NCBI GenBank assembly: GCA_900549655.1
Contig: UROZ01000050.1
Location: 1-12,728, forward strand
Length of the DNA: 12,728 bases
Reading direction: 5' to 3'
Origin: an uncultured Collinsella sp.
Lineage (GTDB): Bacteria > Actinomycetota > Coriobacteriia > Coriobacteriales > Coriobacteriaceae
Below the pieces are notes generated by a model that saw only the letters and a program-made list of their open reading frames with translations, had not been told where the DNA came from and ran no database searches. This document shows, piece by piece, positions 1-5,456 of the stretch. Every line of letters starts with the position of its first letter. The first letter of the stretch is position 1. Position numbers and translations under genes: made by a program.

Positions 1-40
1 AACTGCGGGAATGGCCTATTTGCTCAATGTGTTCGGCTGA
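1..40 (+). CDS. C-terminal end of an unidentified plus-strand gene (partial)
   Basis: Reading from base 2, an open frame gives the residues TAGMAYLLNVFG followed by TGA at 38-40. The gene would run in from the left edge and converge on the DUF6020 gene. A hairpin at 35-64 overlaps and follows the stop, which fits a gene end. Only 12 residues are visible. They are hydrophobic enough for the end of a membrane protein but do not allow a family call. It may also be chance reading frame. Confidence 0.35.
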   Translation, partial: TAGMAYLLNVFG

Positions 41-64
41 GATCGGAAATCAACCGATACAGCC
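35..64 (+). terminator. Hairpin at the end of the left-edge gene, possible terminator
   Basis: GGCTG (35-39) pairs with CAGCC (60-64) and ATCGG (42-46) pairs with CCGAT (54-58), with a small internal loop and a 7-base apical loop. It overlaps the TGA at 38-40. What follows is CCTTGG rather than a T-run, so it is not a classical intrinsic terminator. The hairpin element at 67-99 comes immediately after. Confidence 0.35.
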
Positions 65-66
65 CC

Positions 67-99
67 TTGGTGCAAAGTAACCTGTCCCCTTTGCACCAA
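67..99. repeat. Conserved-loop hairpin element, copy 1
   Basis: TTGGTGCAAAG (67-77) and CTTTGCACCAA (89-99) form a perfect 11-bp stem around the 11-base loop TAACCTGTCCC. It starts one base past the stop codon of the minus-strand DUF6020 gene (stop at 101-103), so it is the first structure in that transcript's 3' tail. The CCTGTCC core of the loop recurs in copy 2, and a CCTGTTC variant recurs in copy 3, whereas the outer arms differ completely. No T-run follows on either strand. It could be a bidirectional transcript end or a REP-like mobile palindrome. The sequence does not decide. Confidence 0.7.
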
Positions 100-100
100 A

Positions 101-2284
101 TTAGGACCAGAGGAGGTCGCTGCGGGTGATGGTGGCGCCGATGGCAAAGGGCATGCAGGCGATGACCGGATACAGGTAGCGCATGTAGGTCGAGCCGTTG
201 CAGGGACCGATCAGGCACACGGCGAGCACGCCCAGCAGCGGCACCCAAATGGCCAGCCCGCGCCACGAATGACGACGTAGCAGATAGACCACCACGGCGA
301 TCATGATCCACACATAGGTGGCCGAGCTCATGGTGAGCGAGATAAACGGGATGCGCTGCACCGCCACGCGATACAGGTTGATCAGGTGGTCGCACCAGCG
401 CACAGCCTTGTTATCGACCGGATGGAAGTCGAAGTACTTGAGATTATCGGGGCGTGCCATAATCTCGGCACTGCGCGCCGTACTGTAAACCCAGGCATCG
501 CGCGCGCTCGGATAAAAGTATCCATAGTAGTTATTGATAAGCGCCGAGATATAGCACTCGGGATCCTTTTTGAACATCTGGGCCCACACCTCAAAATAGG
601 CCTTGATGTCCTCCTGCGATGCGTACTCGTTAAAGCAATTCTTAACGGCGTCGGACTTGTCGGGATTGTAACGACGGCCCAAGTTTTCGTACTGGAGCAC
701 CCGATCGATCACGGCACGTTCTTCGTCAGTCACCAAGCCATCGCAAGGAGCCTCCACGATGGTGCCGTCTTCCTTGGCCGTGGGATTGACGCCCGAATTG
801 AGGCCGTCGTGCTTTTGGACAAAACGGGCCGTCTGCTGAAACGGAATCGAGAGGATTTCGCGCTTGGAGCCAGGCGTGATGTCGTGCGCCGGCATAAAGA
901 CCTTGGTGAAGTACATATTAGAGGCAAGGCAGAGTGCGAGCACCGCAAGAACTCCCACCCAGCGGAAACGCGGGGTGACGCCCGCAGGCGCAGCACCCGT
1001 CTGCTTGGCCGCACGACGAGCCACATGCACGTCCCATACGCAAAACGCCGCCGCGATTACGCACGCCGCAAGCGGAAACACCAGACCGCCGTTGCGCAAA
1101 AACGTGGAACCCATGGCACCCAGCACGAGCAGCAGCCAGTCATGGCGCGCAAAGAGCACGGGCCTCTGTTCGCCCGCACGCTCGGCATTGGCATCGCGAC
1201 GGGGCAAGCCGCAGGCAACGAGCTTAACGGTCTGCACCAGCAACAACAAAAACGCGTCGGCAAAGAGCACGTCTTTGGTGAGCAGCGCCGCGTAGTTGGA
1301 GAACATCGGCATAAACGCAAAGAACAGCAAGATAACGCCGCGGACCGGCAGGCTCACGCCCAGCTTGCGCAGCGACGAGATGGAATAGGCCATGCAGGCA
1401 GCCGTGATGACAAACTGGGCGCAGGTGTAGATGATGAGGCCGGCGTTAGCGCTGTTGAACAGCGAAAGGCCCAGCTGCACGCACGAACCGATGATGGCCG
1501 TGTGCACCACGGGGTGATGCCCATTGAGCAACACATTGGGGTTGAGCAGACGCAGGTAGTCGCTCGTGCCGTTGGGGTAGTTGAACCACTGGCGAATCTG
1601 CGCGCCCGTGTCTCCCATAAAGAGGCCGGGCAGCGAGGCGATGAGTGTGGGCGCCCAGGCGATCATAAGCACCAGGAAGGGCCCGGCAAAGGGATGGACC
1701 GAGAGCACGGTATGAGCCATGCGCCATACGCGGCCAAAGTGCGCTTCGGAAAACGGAATGCGCCGAGAGCTCAGCCAATCCAGACACTCAAAAGCCAGGT
1801 AGAAGGCAACGACCGCCAGGAGCATCCAGCCCGCGCCGCCGATCCAGGCGCAGATGATGCGGGCCTTGTCGCCGAGCACAATCTCGGCAGAGTCGGTGAG
1901 GTCATAGCTGCGGCCAAACACCATACAGATGGCAAAAAACAGCGAAGGCAGGATGACCGAGGGACGCCAGGCGTCGCCGCGGCCAAAGAAGACGTAGCGA
2001 AACGGCAGCGTAAGCAGGCAGGCAAGCGCGAGCAACATGACCGCATCGGTATGCCCGGCAAACGAGAGGAGCACCTCGTAGCACACGTACAGCATGCCCG
2101 AGGCTTTGGGGTCAATCGCCAAGACCGCGTTGCTCGACACGGGGGCGGGGTCGATGGAAAACGCCGTGGTCGCCAACAGCGCAAGCAAAAAAGCGATGAG
2201 CGTCTGCTTGGCGGGGTAGCGCTTAAACCAGACGATGCGAGCGGCGTCGCGCGCAGCCGTTGTGGAGAGATCGGAATCCTTCAC
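101..2284 (-). CDS. DUF6020-family polytopic membrane protein, GT-C-like
   Basis: Encodes a 727-residue protein of unproven function, probably in the cytoplasmic membrane. I see about a dozen hydrophobic segments: near 28-44, 81-97, 108-123, 144-165, 200-220, 263-300, 315-357, 382-412, 440-458, 655-669, 676-692 and 702-718. A large hydrophilic, presumably extracellular region spans about 460-650. The MGDTG acid at 223-227, the HHPVVH stretch at 256-261 and MRYLYP near the C-terminus resemble DUF6020 and GT-C glycosyltransferase-like proteins, so a role in surface glycan or lipid-linked sugar transfer is possible but inferred. The start is GTG at 2284, with AGAAAGG about 11 bases upstream. No good alternative start lies close by. 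It sits 135 bases downstream of lgt, with two hairpins in the gap and a third right after its own stop. Family call moderately sure, function unknown. Confidence 0.75.
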   Translation of the reverse strand: MKDSDLSTTAARDAARIVWFKRYPAKQTLIAFLLALLATTAFSIDPAPVSSNAVLAIDPKASGMLYVCYEVLLSFAGHTDAVMLLALACLLTLPFRYVFFGRGDAWRPSVILPSLFFAICMVFGRSYDLTDSAEIVLGDKARIICAWIGGAGWMLLAVVAFYLAFECLDWLSSRRIPFSEAHFGRVWRMAHTVLSVHPFAGPFLVLMIAWAPTLIASLPGLFMGDTGAQIRQWFNYPNGTSDYLRLLNPNVLLNGHHPVVHTAIIGSCVQLGLSLFNSANAGLIIYTCAQFVITAACMAYSISSLRKLGVSLPVRGVILLFFAFMPMFSNYAALLTKDVLFADAFLLLLVQTVKLVACGLPRRDANAERAGEQRPVLFARHDWLLLVLGAMGSTFLRNGGLVFPLAACVIAAAFCVWDVHVARRAAKQTGAAPAGVTPRFRWVGVLAVLALCLASNMYFTKVFMPAHDITPGSKREILSIPFQQTARFVQKHDGLNSGVNPTAKEDGTIVEAPCDGLVTDEERAVIDRVLQYENLGRRYNPDKSDAVKNCFNEYASQEDIKAYFEVWAQMFKKDPECYISALINNYYGYFYPSARDAWVYSTARSAEIMARPDNLKYFDFHPVDNKAVRWCDHLINLYRVAVQRIPFISLTMSSATYVWIMIAVVVYLLRRHSWRGLAIWVPLLGVLAVCLIGPCNGSTYMRYLYPVIACMPFAIGATITRSDLLWS

Positions 2285-2304
2285 AGTCCAAAGAGCCTTT
2301 CTAG

Positions 2305-2343
2305 AAACCTGCCAAAAAGGGACAGGTTTATTTTGGCAGGTTT
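2305..2343. repeat. Conserved-loop hairpin element, copy 2
   Basis: AAACCTGCCAAAA (2305-2317) and TTTTGGCAGGTTT (2331-2343) are a perfect 13-bp stem around AGGGACAGGTTTA. On the minus strand the loop reads TAAACCTGTCCCT, nearly the same as the loop of copy 1, although the stem sequences are unrelated. It lies 20 bases upstream of the GTG of the DUF6020 gene, and its edge nearly touches that gene's ribosome binding site. Folding in the mRNA could therefore affect translation. Its loop runs in the opposite orientation to copy 1. Confidence 0.7.
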
Positions 2344-2384
2344 TATCTGGGGAAACGTTACGGTTCTGTCATCGTTGCCCAGCG

Positions 2385-2421
2385 AACCACCACAAAGGTG
2401 CCTGTTCACTTTTTGGTGGTT
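2385..2421. repeat. Conserved-loop hairpin element, copy 3, overlapping the lgt stop
   Basis: AACCACCACAAAG (2385-2397) pairs with CTTTTTGGTGGTT (2409-2421) with one mismatch, enclosing GTGCCTGTTCA. The inner AAAG...CTTT edges match copy 1 and the loop core CCTGTTC differs by one base from CCTGTCC. The right arm includes two bases of the lgt stop codon (2420-2422), so the lgt transcript folds immediately at its end. This may act as a 3' end or stability element. No T-run follows it on the minus strand. Confidence 0.6.
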
Positions 2422-3241
2422 AAGCGTCGAGGTAGATGCGCTGGGGTTGGTTGCGGCGACGAGCAAAGATGATGAGCGCCAGGCCCGCGATTACGAGCGG
2501 CAGGCTCAGCAGCTGACCCATCGTGACGACGCCGCCAAGCAGATAGCCCAGCTGGGCATCGGGCACGCGCACAAACTCAATGAGGAAGCGGACGATGCCG
2601 TAACCCATCACAAACACGCCCATAAACGTGCCTTGGGGCAGTAGCGGCTTTTTGCGGCTGAGCACCTGCAGAATGCAAAAGAGCACAATACCCTCGAGGA
2701 ATGCCTCGTAGAGCTGGGAGGGATGGCGCGGCATATCGCCCGCGGTGCCGCCAAAGATCACGCCCCAGGGCAGATCGGTCGGCTTGCCCCACAGCTCGCC
2801 GTTGACAAAGTTGGCACAACGGCCCAGGCACAAGGCCAGCGGCGCGCCTATGACGGCAAGGTCTGCCAAAGTCCATGCGTCGAGCTTATACATGCGGCAC
2901 ACGAGCACGCCGCCGATGATGCCGCCCACCAGGCCGCCATGGAAGCTCATGCCGCCCTCGTTGGTGGCAAAGATCTCGAGCGGGTGCGCCCAGTAGTAGC
3001 CATCACCGTAAAAGACGACGTAGAACAGGCGCGCACCGATAATGAGGCCAAAGACCACGCCGACCACGACACTCGTCAGGTCATCAATCGTGATGTTAAA
3101 GCCCCAGCGACGCTGTGTGCGGTACATGACAACCGCCGTGAGCAGGGCGCCGACCACATAGGCCAGACCATACCAGTAAATCGTGATAGGCCCCGCCGAA
3201 ATCGCGACGGGATCAAGCATATGGTAGAAGTCGTTGAGCAT
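2420..3241 (-). CDS. lgt: Prolipoprotein diacylglyceryl transferase
   Basis: Lgt moves diacylglycerol from phosphatidylglycerol to the lipobox cysteine of prolipoproteins in the cytoplasmic membrane, the first step of lipoprotein maturation. The 273-residue product has the usual length and about seven hydrophobic segments. Visible family landmarks are GGMSFHGGL at 96-104 with the essential-type H101, the Lgt signature GRCANFVNGELWGK at 140-153, RHPSQLYE at 172-179, and GYGIVRFLIEFVR at 213-225 with R218. I place the start at the ATG ending at 3241 because AGGAGGG (3247-3253) lies 5 bases upstream. An in-frame ATG at 3268 would add nine residues and has no comparable site. It is co-oriented with the NifU-like gene upstream (109-base gap) and the DUF6020 gene downstream. 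Its stop codon is part of a hairpin element. Confidence 0.95.
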   Translation of the reverse strand: MLNDFYHMLDPVAISAGPITIYWYGLAYVVGALLTAVVMYRTQRRWGFNITIDDLTSVVVGVVFGLIIGARLFYVVFYGDGYYWAHPLEIFATNEGGMSFHGGLVGGIIGGVLVCRMYKLDAWTLADLAVIGAPLALCLGRCANFVNGELWGKPTDLPWGVIFGGTAGDMPRHPSQLYEAFLEGIVLFCILQVLSRKKPLLPQGTFMGVFVMGYGIVRFLIEFVRVPDAQLGYLLGGVVTMGQLLSLPLVIAGLALIIFARRRNQPQRIYLDA

Positions 3242-3268
3242 GTCGACCCTCCTACTCCCTACATACAA

Positions 3269-3301
3269 ATGCGGCCGCGGGTCTTACGCTCGCAGCCGCA
3301 T
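3269..3301 (-). terminator. Hairpin between nifU-like gene and lgt
   Basis: ATGCGGC (3269-3275) and GCCGCAT (3295-3301) form a 7-bp stem, with an inner GCG/CGC pairing at 3277-3279 and 3291-3293. On the minus strand it is followed by a weak T-rich stretch (TTGTATG), then by the lgt ribosome binding site 15 bases on. It may end the NifU-like transcript or be a 5' structure of lgt mRNA. A smaller stem, TGCGGA/TCCGCA at 3320-3325 and 3334-3339, lies just upstream. Confidence 0.35.
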
Positions 3302-3350
3302 ATTTGGGCGTAACGTCTATGCGGAGCGTACCGTCCGCAGCTTTCGCATC

Positions 3351-3629
3351 TTAGAACGGCGCGTACTCGTCGTACAGGTCGTCGGTCTCGCCGGAGGCAT
3401 TGACCTGCTCGACACGGGTAACGCCGGGCACGTGCTCCTTGAGGATACGCTCGATGCCCATAGACAAGGTCAGCGAGCTCATGGGGCAGCCGGCGCAGGC
3501 GCCCTGCAGCTCCAGCTTGACGACGCCCTCGTCGTCGACGCCCACATACTCCATATCGCCGCCATCGGCCTGCAGGTTGGGACGAATCTCTTCAAGAACC
3601 TTCTTAAGCAGCTCTTCGTTAACAGCCAC
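3351..3629 (-). CDS. NifU C-terminal-domain Fe-S cluster scaffold protein
   Basis: A 92-residue single-domain NifU-like (Nfu type) protein that probably holds a transient Fe-S cluster, usually shared across a dimer, and passes it to cytoplasmic apoproteins. The whole family core is visible: LLKKVLEEIRPNLQADGGD (7-25), a beta-rich middle, then GACAGCPMSSLTL with the cluster-binding CxxC at C45 and C48, and a helix through VPGV. The acidic tail DDLYDEYAPF is short and variable. The start is GTG at 3629, with AAAGGAG 5 bases upstream. The gene stands alone, 172 bases from the dCMP deaminase stop and 109 bases before lgt. No SUF or ISC genes are in the window. The family call is firm. The exact client proteins are unknown. 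Confidence 0.92.
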   Translation of the reverse strand: MAVNEELLKKVLEEIRPNLQADGGDMEYVGVDDEGVVKLELQGACAGCPMSSLTLSMGIERILKEHVPGVTRVEQVNASGETDDLYDEYAPF

Positions 3630-3651
3630 AGGGGCTCCTTTCTCACAATAA

Positions 3652-3667
3652 CGCGGGCACGCCCGCG
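3652..3667 (-). promoter_or_regulatory. GC-rich inverted repeat in the leader of the NifU-like gene
   Basis: CGCGGG (3652-3657) and CCCGCG (3662-3667) form a perfect 6-bp stem with loop CACG. It lies 22 bases upstream of the GTG and just ahead of the ribosome binding site. It could be an operator or a leader hairpin. No regulator can be named and no convincing promoter was found near it. Confidence 0.3.
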
Positions 3668-3769
3668 GACAGAAGCTATGTTACTACAGCCATGTACCCG
3701 CTCACGAGCCGTCCATGCGCGCAGACGCGACTTTCACGAGTAGTCAATTTGGGACGGGGCTCTTTGAGC

Positions 3770-3798
3770 TGCGTTCGTCGTCAGATAGCGACAACGCA
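3770..3798 (-). terminator. Hairpin after the dCMP deaminase stop
   Basis: TGCGTT (3770-3775) pairs with AACGCA (3793-3798) and GTCG (3777-3780) with CGAC (3789-3792), with one bulged base and an 8-base loop. It begins 3 bases after the stop codon on the minus strand. A short GCTC/GAGC stem follows. There is no T-run, so it is more likely a 3' end stabiliser or a Rho-type end than a standard intrinsic terminator. Confidence 0.4.
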
Positions 3799-3801
3799 TG
3801 A

Positions 3802-4326
3802 TTACTGTCGAGCCTGTCCCCCGGTACCAATCTGAACATCGACGATGACCTGGCGGTAGCTGATGCCGCAAGAGTCAAGAATGCGGCGGCTGATACGGCC
3901 ATCATCGGTGTCGGCGTACTTGTTGTCCAGGTAGACAACCTCGCCCACGCCCACCTGCGCCAAAATCTTGGCGCAGTCGTGGCACGGGAACAGCGTGACG
4001 TAGACCGTGGAACCCTCGAGGTCCTTGAGCGAGCCACGGTAGTTGAGCACGGCGTTGGCCTCGGCATGGACCACGTAGTTGTGCTTGTCCTGCAGCGGGT
4101 CGTCGCTCGTACCCCACGGGAAAAAGTCGTCGTTGAGCGCCGAGGGTGTACCGTTGTAGCCCACCGAAAGGATGCGGTGGTTGGTGCTGGCGATGCACGC
4201 TCCCACCTGCGTGTTGGGGTCTTTGCTGCGGCGCTGCGCGGCGATGGCCACGCTCATAAAGAACTCGTCCCAGCTAATGACGTCCAGGCGCTTGCCCGAC
4301 GCAGTTTGATGAAGATCGTCCGACAT
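3802..4326 (-). CDS. dCMP deaminase family protein (zinc cytidine deaminase fold)
   Basis: Predicted to deaminate dCMP to dUMP, feeding thymidylate synthesis in the cytoplasm. The 174-residue product carries the zinc site in the usual order: VVHAEANAVLN with H87 as ligand and E89 as proton shuttle, then PCHDC with C115 and C118. GYNGTP with the following DD and PWG (57-72) matches deoxycytidylate deaminases rather than free-base deaminases. I use the ATG at 4326, with GGAGGT 8 bases upstream. An in-frame ATG at 4362 would add 12 residues but overlaps the TACAAT promoter box, so it is probably not transcribed. The C-terminus ending GTGGQARQ is short and lacks any extra domain. It follows coaX by 86 bases with its own promoter. 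A ComEB-like label is possible, but competence genes are absent here. Confidence 0.9.
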   Translation of the reverse strand: MSDDLHQTASGKRLDVISWDEFFMSVAIAAQRRSKDPNTQVGACIASTNHRILSVGYNGTPSALNDDFFPWGTSDDPLQDKHNYVVHAEANAVLNYRGSLKDLEGSTVYVTLFPCHDCAKILAQVGVGEVVYLDNKYADTDDGRISRRILDSCGISYRQVIVDVQIGTGGQARQ

Positions 4327-4360
4327 GGCAGACACCTCCGTAATCGCAATAGTTTGACCC

Positions 4361-4369
4361 ATTGTAGCA
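4361..4369 (-). promoter_or_regulatory. Extended -10 promoter for the dCMP deaminase gene
   Basis: On the minus strand TGCTACAAT (4369-4361) is an extended -10 (TGn plus TACAAT, five of six to consensus). A poor -35, GAAACA, lies 18 bases upstream, which an extended -10 tolerates. Transcription would begin near 4354, giving a leader of about 28 bases before the ATG at 4326. This placement also argues against the upstream ATG at 4362. Confidence 0.55.
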
Positions 4370-4412
4370 GGTGAAAGGTGGGACTGTTTCCTCTCCCCCG
4401 ACGTCCTCGGCT

Positions 4413-5264
4413 TTATGCGCGACGAGGCTTTTGGTTGATGCGGTAGAGCTCGGCGAGACCCCGCAGCGTCAGCGCGTCGTCTACCGTCAGGCTATGGCCG
4501 ACCAACGCCGCGAGCGCCTCGGCATCATCGCCGGTAATGACGATGGGCACGCTGCCCTCGCCCGCCGCCTTGGTCGAGCGCATCTCGGCAAGCACCATAT
4601 CGAGCATGCCGTCGATGCGGGCCACCTCGCCCAAGACCACGCCCGAGCGCATGGCCTCGCGCGTGTTGCGACCGATCACATGCGTGGGTGCCGAGGGCTC
4701 GACCTGCGGCAGGCGCGCCGCAGCGGCCGAAAGCGAGCGGGCGCCAAGTGCCAGGCCCGGCGCGATGACGCCGCCGACAAAGGTTCCGTGCGTATCGATG
4801 ACCTCGATATTGGTCGTCGTGCCCAGGTCGATCACGATGCAGGGAGAGCCGTAGACGGCGCGTGCCGCCACAGCGTCGGCGATGCGGTCGGGGCCGATCT
4901 CGGCCGGATCGTCGTAGTGTACGGGCATGCCGGTCTTGAGGCCCGGCCCCACGGTGAGCACGCGTCCCGTGCAGGTGCGGGAAAGTGCCGCCTTCCACGG
5001 GCGCTCGAGCGCCGGCACCACGCAGCTCAGCACGGCGGCCGCGGGAACGAGCGCGCCCGGCATGCCCGCATCGGCGGCAAGCGCGGCCATGACTTGAGCG
5101 AGACGCATACGCACTTCGTCGGCCGTAATACGGGCCGGCGTCGTGATCTCGCACGTCGCGAGCGGGCACTCCTGCGCCGCGGCCGAATCCTCGGCAAACA
5201 GACCAAATCGAATGAACGTGTTACCCACGTCGACCGTCAATATATATGCGCACCCATTAAGCAT
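4413..5264 (-). CDS. coaX: Type III pantothenate kinase
   Basis: Phosphorylates pantothenate with ATP, the first step of coenzyme A synthesis, in the cytoplasm. CoaX enzymes need a monovalent cation and are not feedback-inhibited by CoA. The 283-residue product shows the ASKHA-fold landmarks of the family: VDVGNT near the N-terminus (D12, G14, N15, T16), GPDR at 124-127, the second phosphate motif VIDLGTTT (144-151), GGVIAPG (164-170), the GRNT turn (198-201) and a late VITGDDAEAL. I choose the ATG at 5264, with AAGGAG 8 bases upstream, rather than the in-frame ATG at 5318, which lies within the divergent control region. It is the first gene of the minus-strand series and is divergent from the OPT transporter gene. 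Weak inverted repeats follow its stop, but no clear terminator. Confidence 0.93.
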   Translation of the reverse strand: MLNGCAYILTVDVGNTFIRFGLFAEDSAAAQECPLATCEITTPARITADEVRMRLAQVMAALAADAGMPGALVPAAAVLSCVVPALERPWKAALSRTCTGRVLTVGPGLKTGMPVHYDDPAEIGPDRIADAVAARAVYGSPCIVIDLGTTTNIEVIDTHGTFVGGVIAPGLALGARSLSAAAARLPQVEPSAPTHVIGRNTREAMRSGVVLGEVARIDGMLDMVLAEMRSTKAAGEGSVPIVITGDDAEALAALVGHSLTVDDALTLRGLAELYRINQKPRRA

Positions 5265-5291
5265 CGTCGGCGCTCCTTTCGTCTGCCCAGC

Positions 5292-5297
5292 AGTATA
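5292..5297 (-). promoter_or_regulatory. Candidate -10 box for coaX
   Basis: The minus strand reads TATACT here, 28 bases upstream of the coaX ATG, five of six to TATAAT. A 4-of-6 match to TTGACA (ATGACT, at 5318-5313) lies 15 bases upstream, which is a short spacing. That hexamer is also one half of the inverted repeat at 5313-5330, so a bound regulator would cover it. Confidence 0.4.
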
Positions 5298-5312
5298 TCG
5301 CCTACCTAAACC

Positions 5313-5330
5313 AGTCATCCCAAAATGACT
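5313..5330. promoter_or_regulatory. Inverted repeat between divergent promoters, candidate operator
   Basis: AGTCAT (5313-5318) and ATGACT (5325-5330) are perfect inverted half-sites separated by six bases (CCCAAA). The repeat lies between the outward-facing TATACT boxes at 5292-5297 (minus) and 5341-5346 (plus). A dimeric regulator binding here could control both coaX and the OPT gene. No regulator gene is in the window. Confidence 0.4.
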
Positions 5331-5340
5331 ACCTTGCGGC

Positions 5341-5346
5341 TATACT
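5341..5346 (+). promoter_or_regulatory. Candidate -10 box for the OPT transporter gene
   Basis: TATACT on the plus strand, five of six to the -10 consensus. No good -35 lies 16-18 bases upstream, so this promoter would be weak or activator-dependent. It would give a leader of roughly 100 bases before the ATG at 5457. Confidence 0.35.
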
Positions 5347-5399
5347 GGTGCGCGGTCGTTTGCGAGCTCACGCGGCGGCCCTTGGTAACCCGACTTCCC

Positions 5400-5420
5400 G
5401 CGCCGTATCCGTAACGGCGC
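5400..5420 (+). promoter_or_regulatory. Hairpin in the OPT gene leader
   Basis: GCGCCGT (5400-5406) and ACGGCGC (5414-5420) form a perfect 7-bp stem with a 7-base loop in the untranslated leader. A second small stem, GCG/CGC (5432-5434 and 5441-5443), sits directly before the ribosome binding site AAAGGAG (5444-5450). No known riboswitch class is recognised, and no T-run follows the main stem. Confidence 0.4.
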
Positions 5421-5456
5421 TCCCGGGGGAAGCGGATATACGCAAAGGAGTTTTAT

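Noticed and set aside
386..2644. Plus-strand open frame of 752 codons
   Set aside because: It is antisense to the DUF6020 gene and the end of lgt. Its product is rich in His, Arg, Gln and Gly without domains, as expected for the complement of GC-rich coding DNA, and it runs through two hairpin elements and the intergenic gap.
3242..3268. Upstream in-frame start for lgt
   Set aside because: The ribosome binding site AGGAGGG lies between it and the ATG at 3241, so the shorter protein is the likelier product.
3630..3760. Promoter for the NifU-like gene (TTGACT or TAACAT hexamers on the minus strand)
   Set aside because: The two hexamers are not at a usable spacing and neither has a matching partner 16-18 bases away.
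3813..3820. CCTGTCCC inside the 3' end of the dCMP deaminase gene as a fourth hairpin-loop copy
   Set aside because: No self-complementary arms with AAAR/YTTT edges surround it. It is ordinary coding sequence for the last residues of the protein.
4327..4362. Upstream in-frame ATG for the dCMP deaminase
   Set aside because: It overlaps the extended -10 promoter box, and the later ATG has a strong ribosome binding site.
4371..5309. Plus-strand open frame of 312 codons opposite coaX
   Set aside because: Shadow of the coaX reading frame. Arg/His/Gly-rich, with no ribosome binding site or motif.
5265..5318. Upstream in-frame ATG for coaX
   Set aside because: It lies in the divergent control region upstream of the probable -10 box, and the family N-terminus begins just before VDVGNT, fitting the ATG at 5264.
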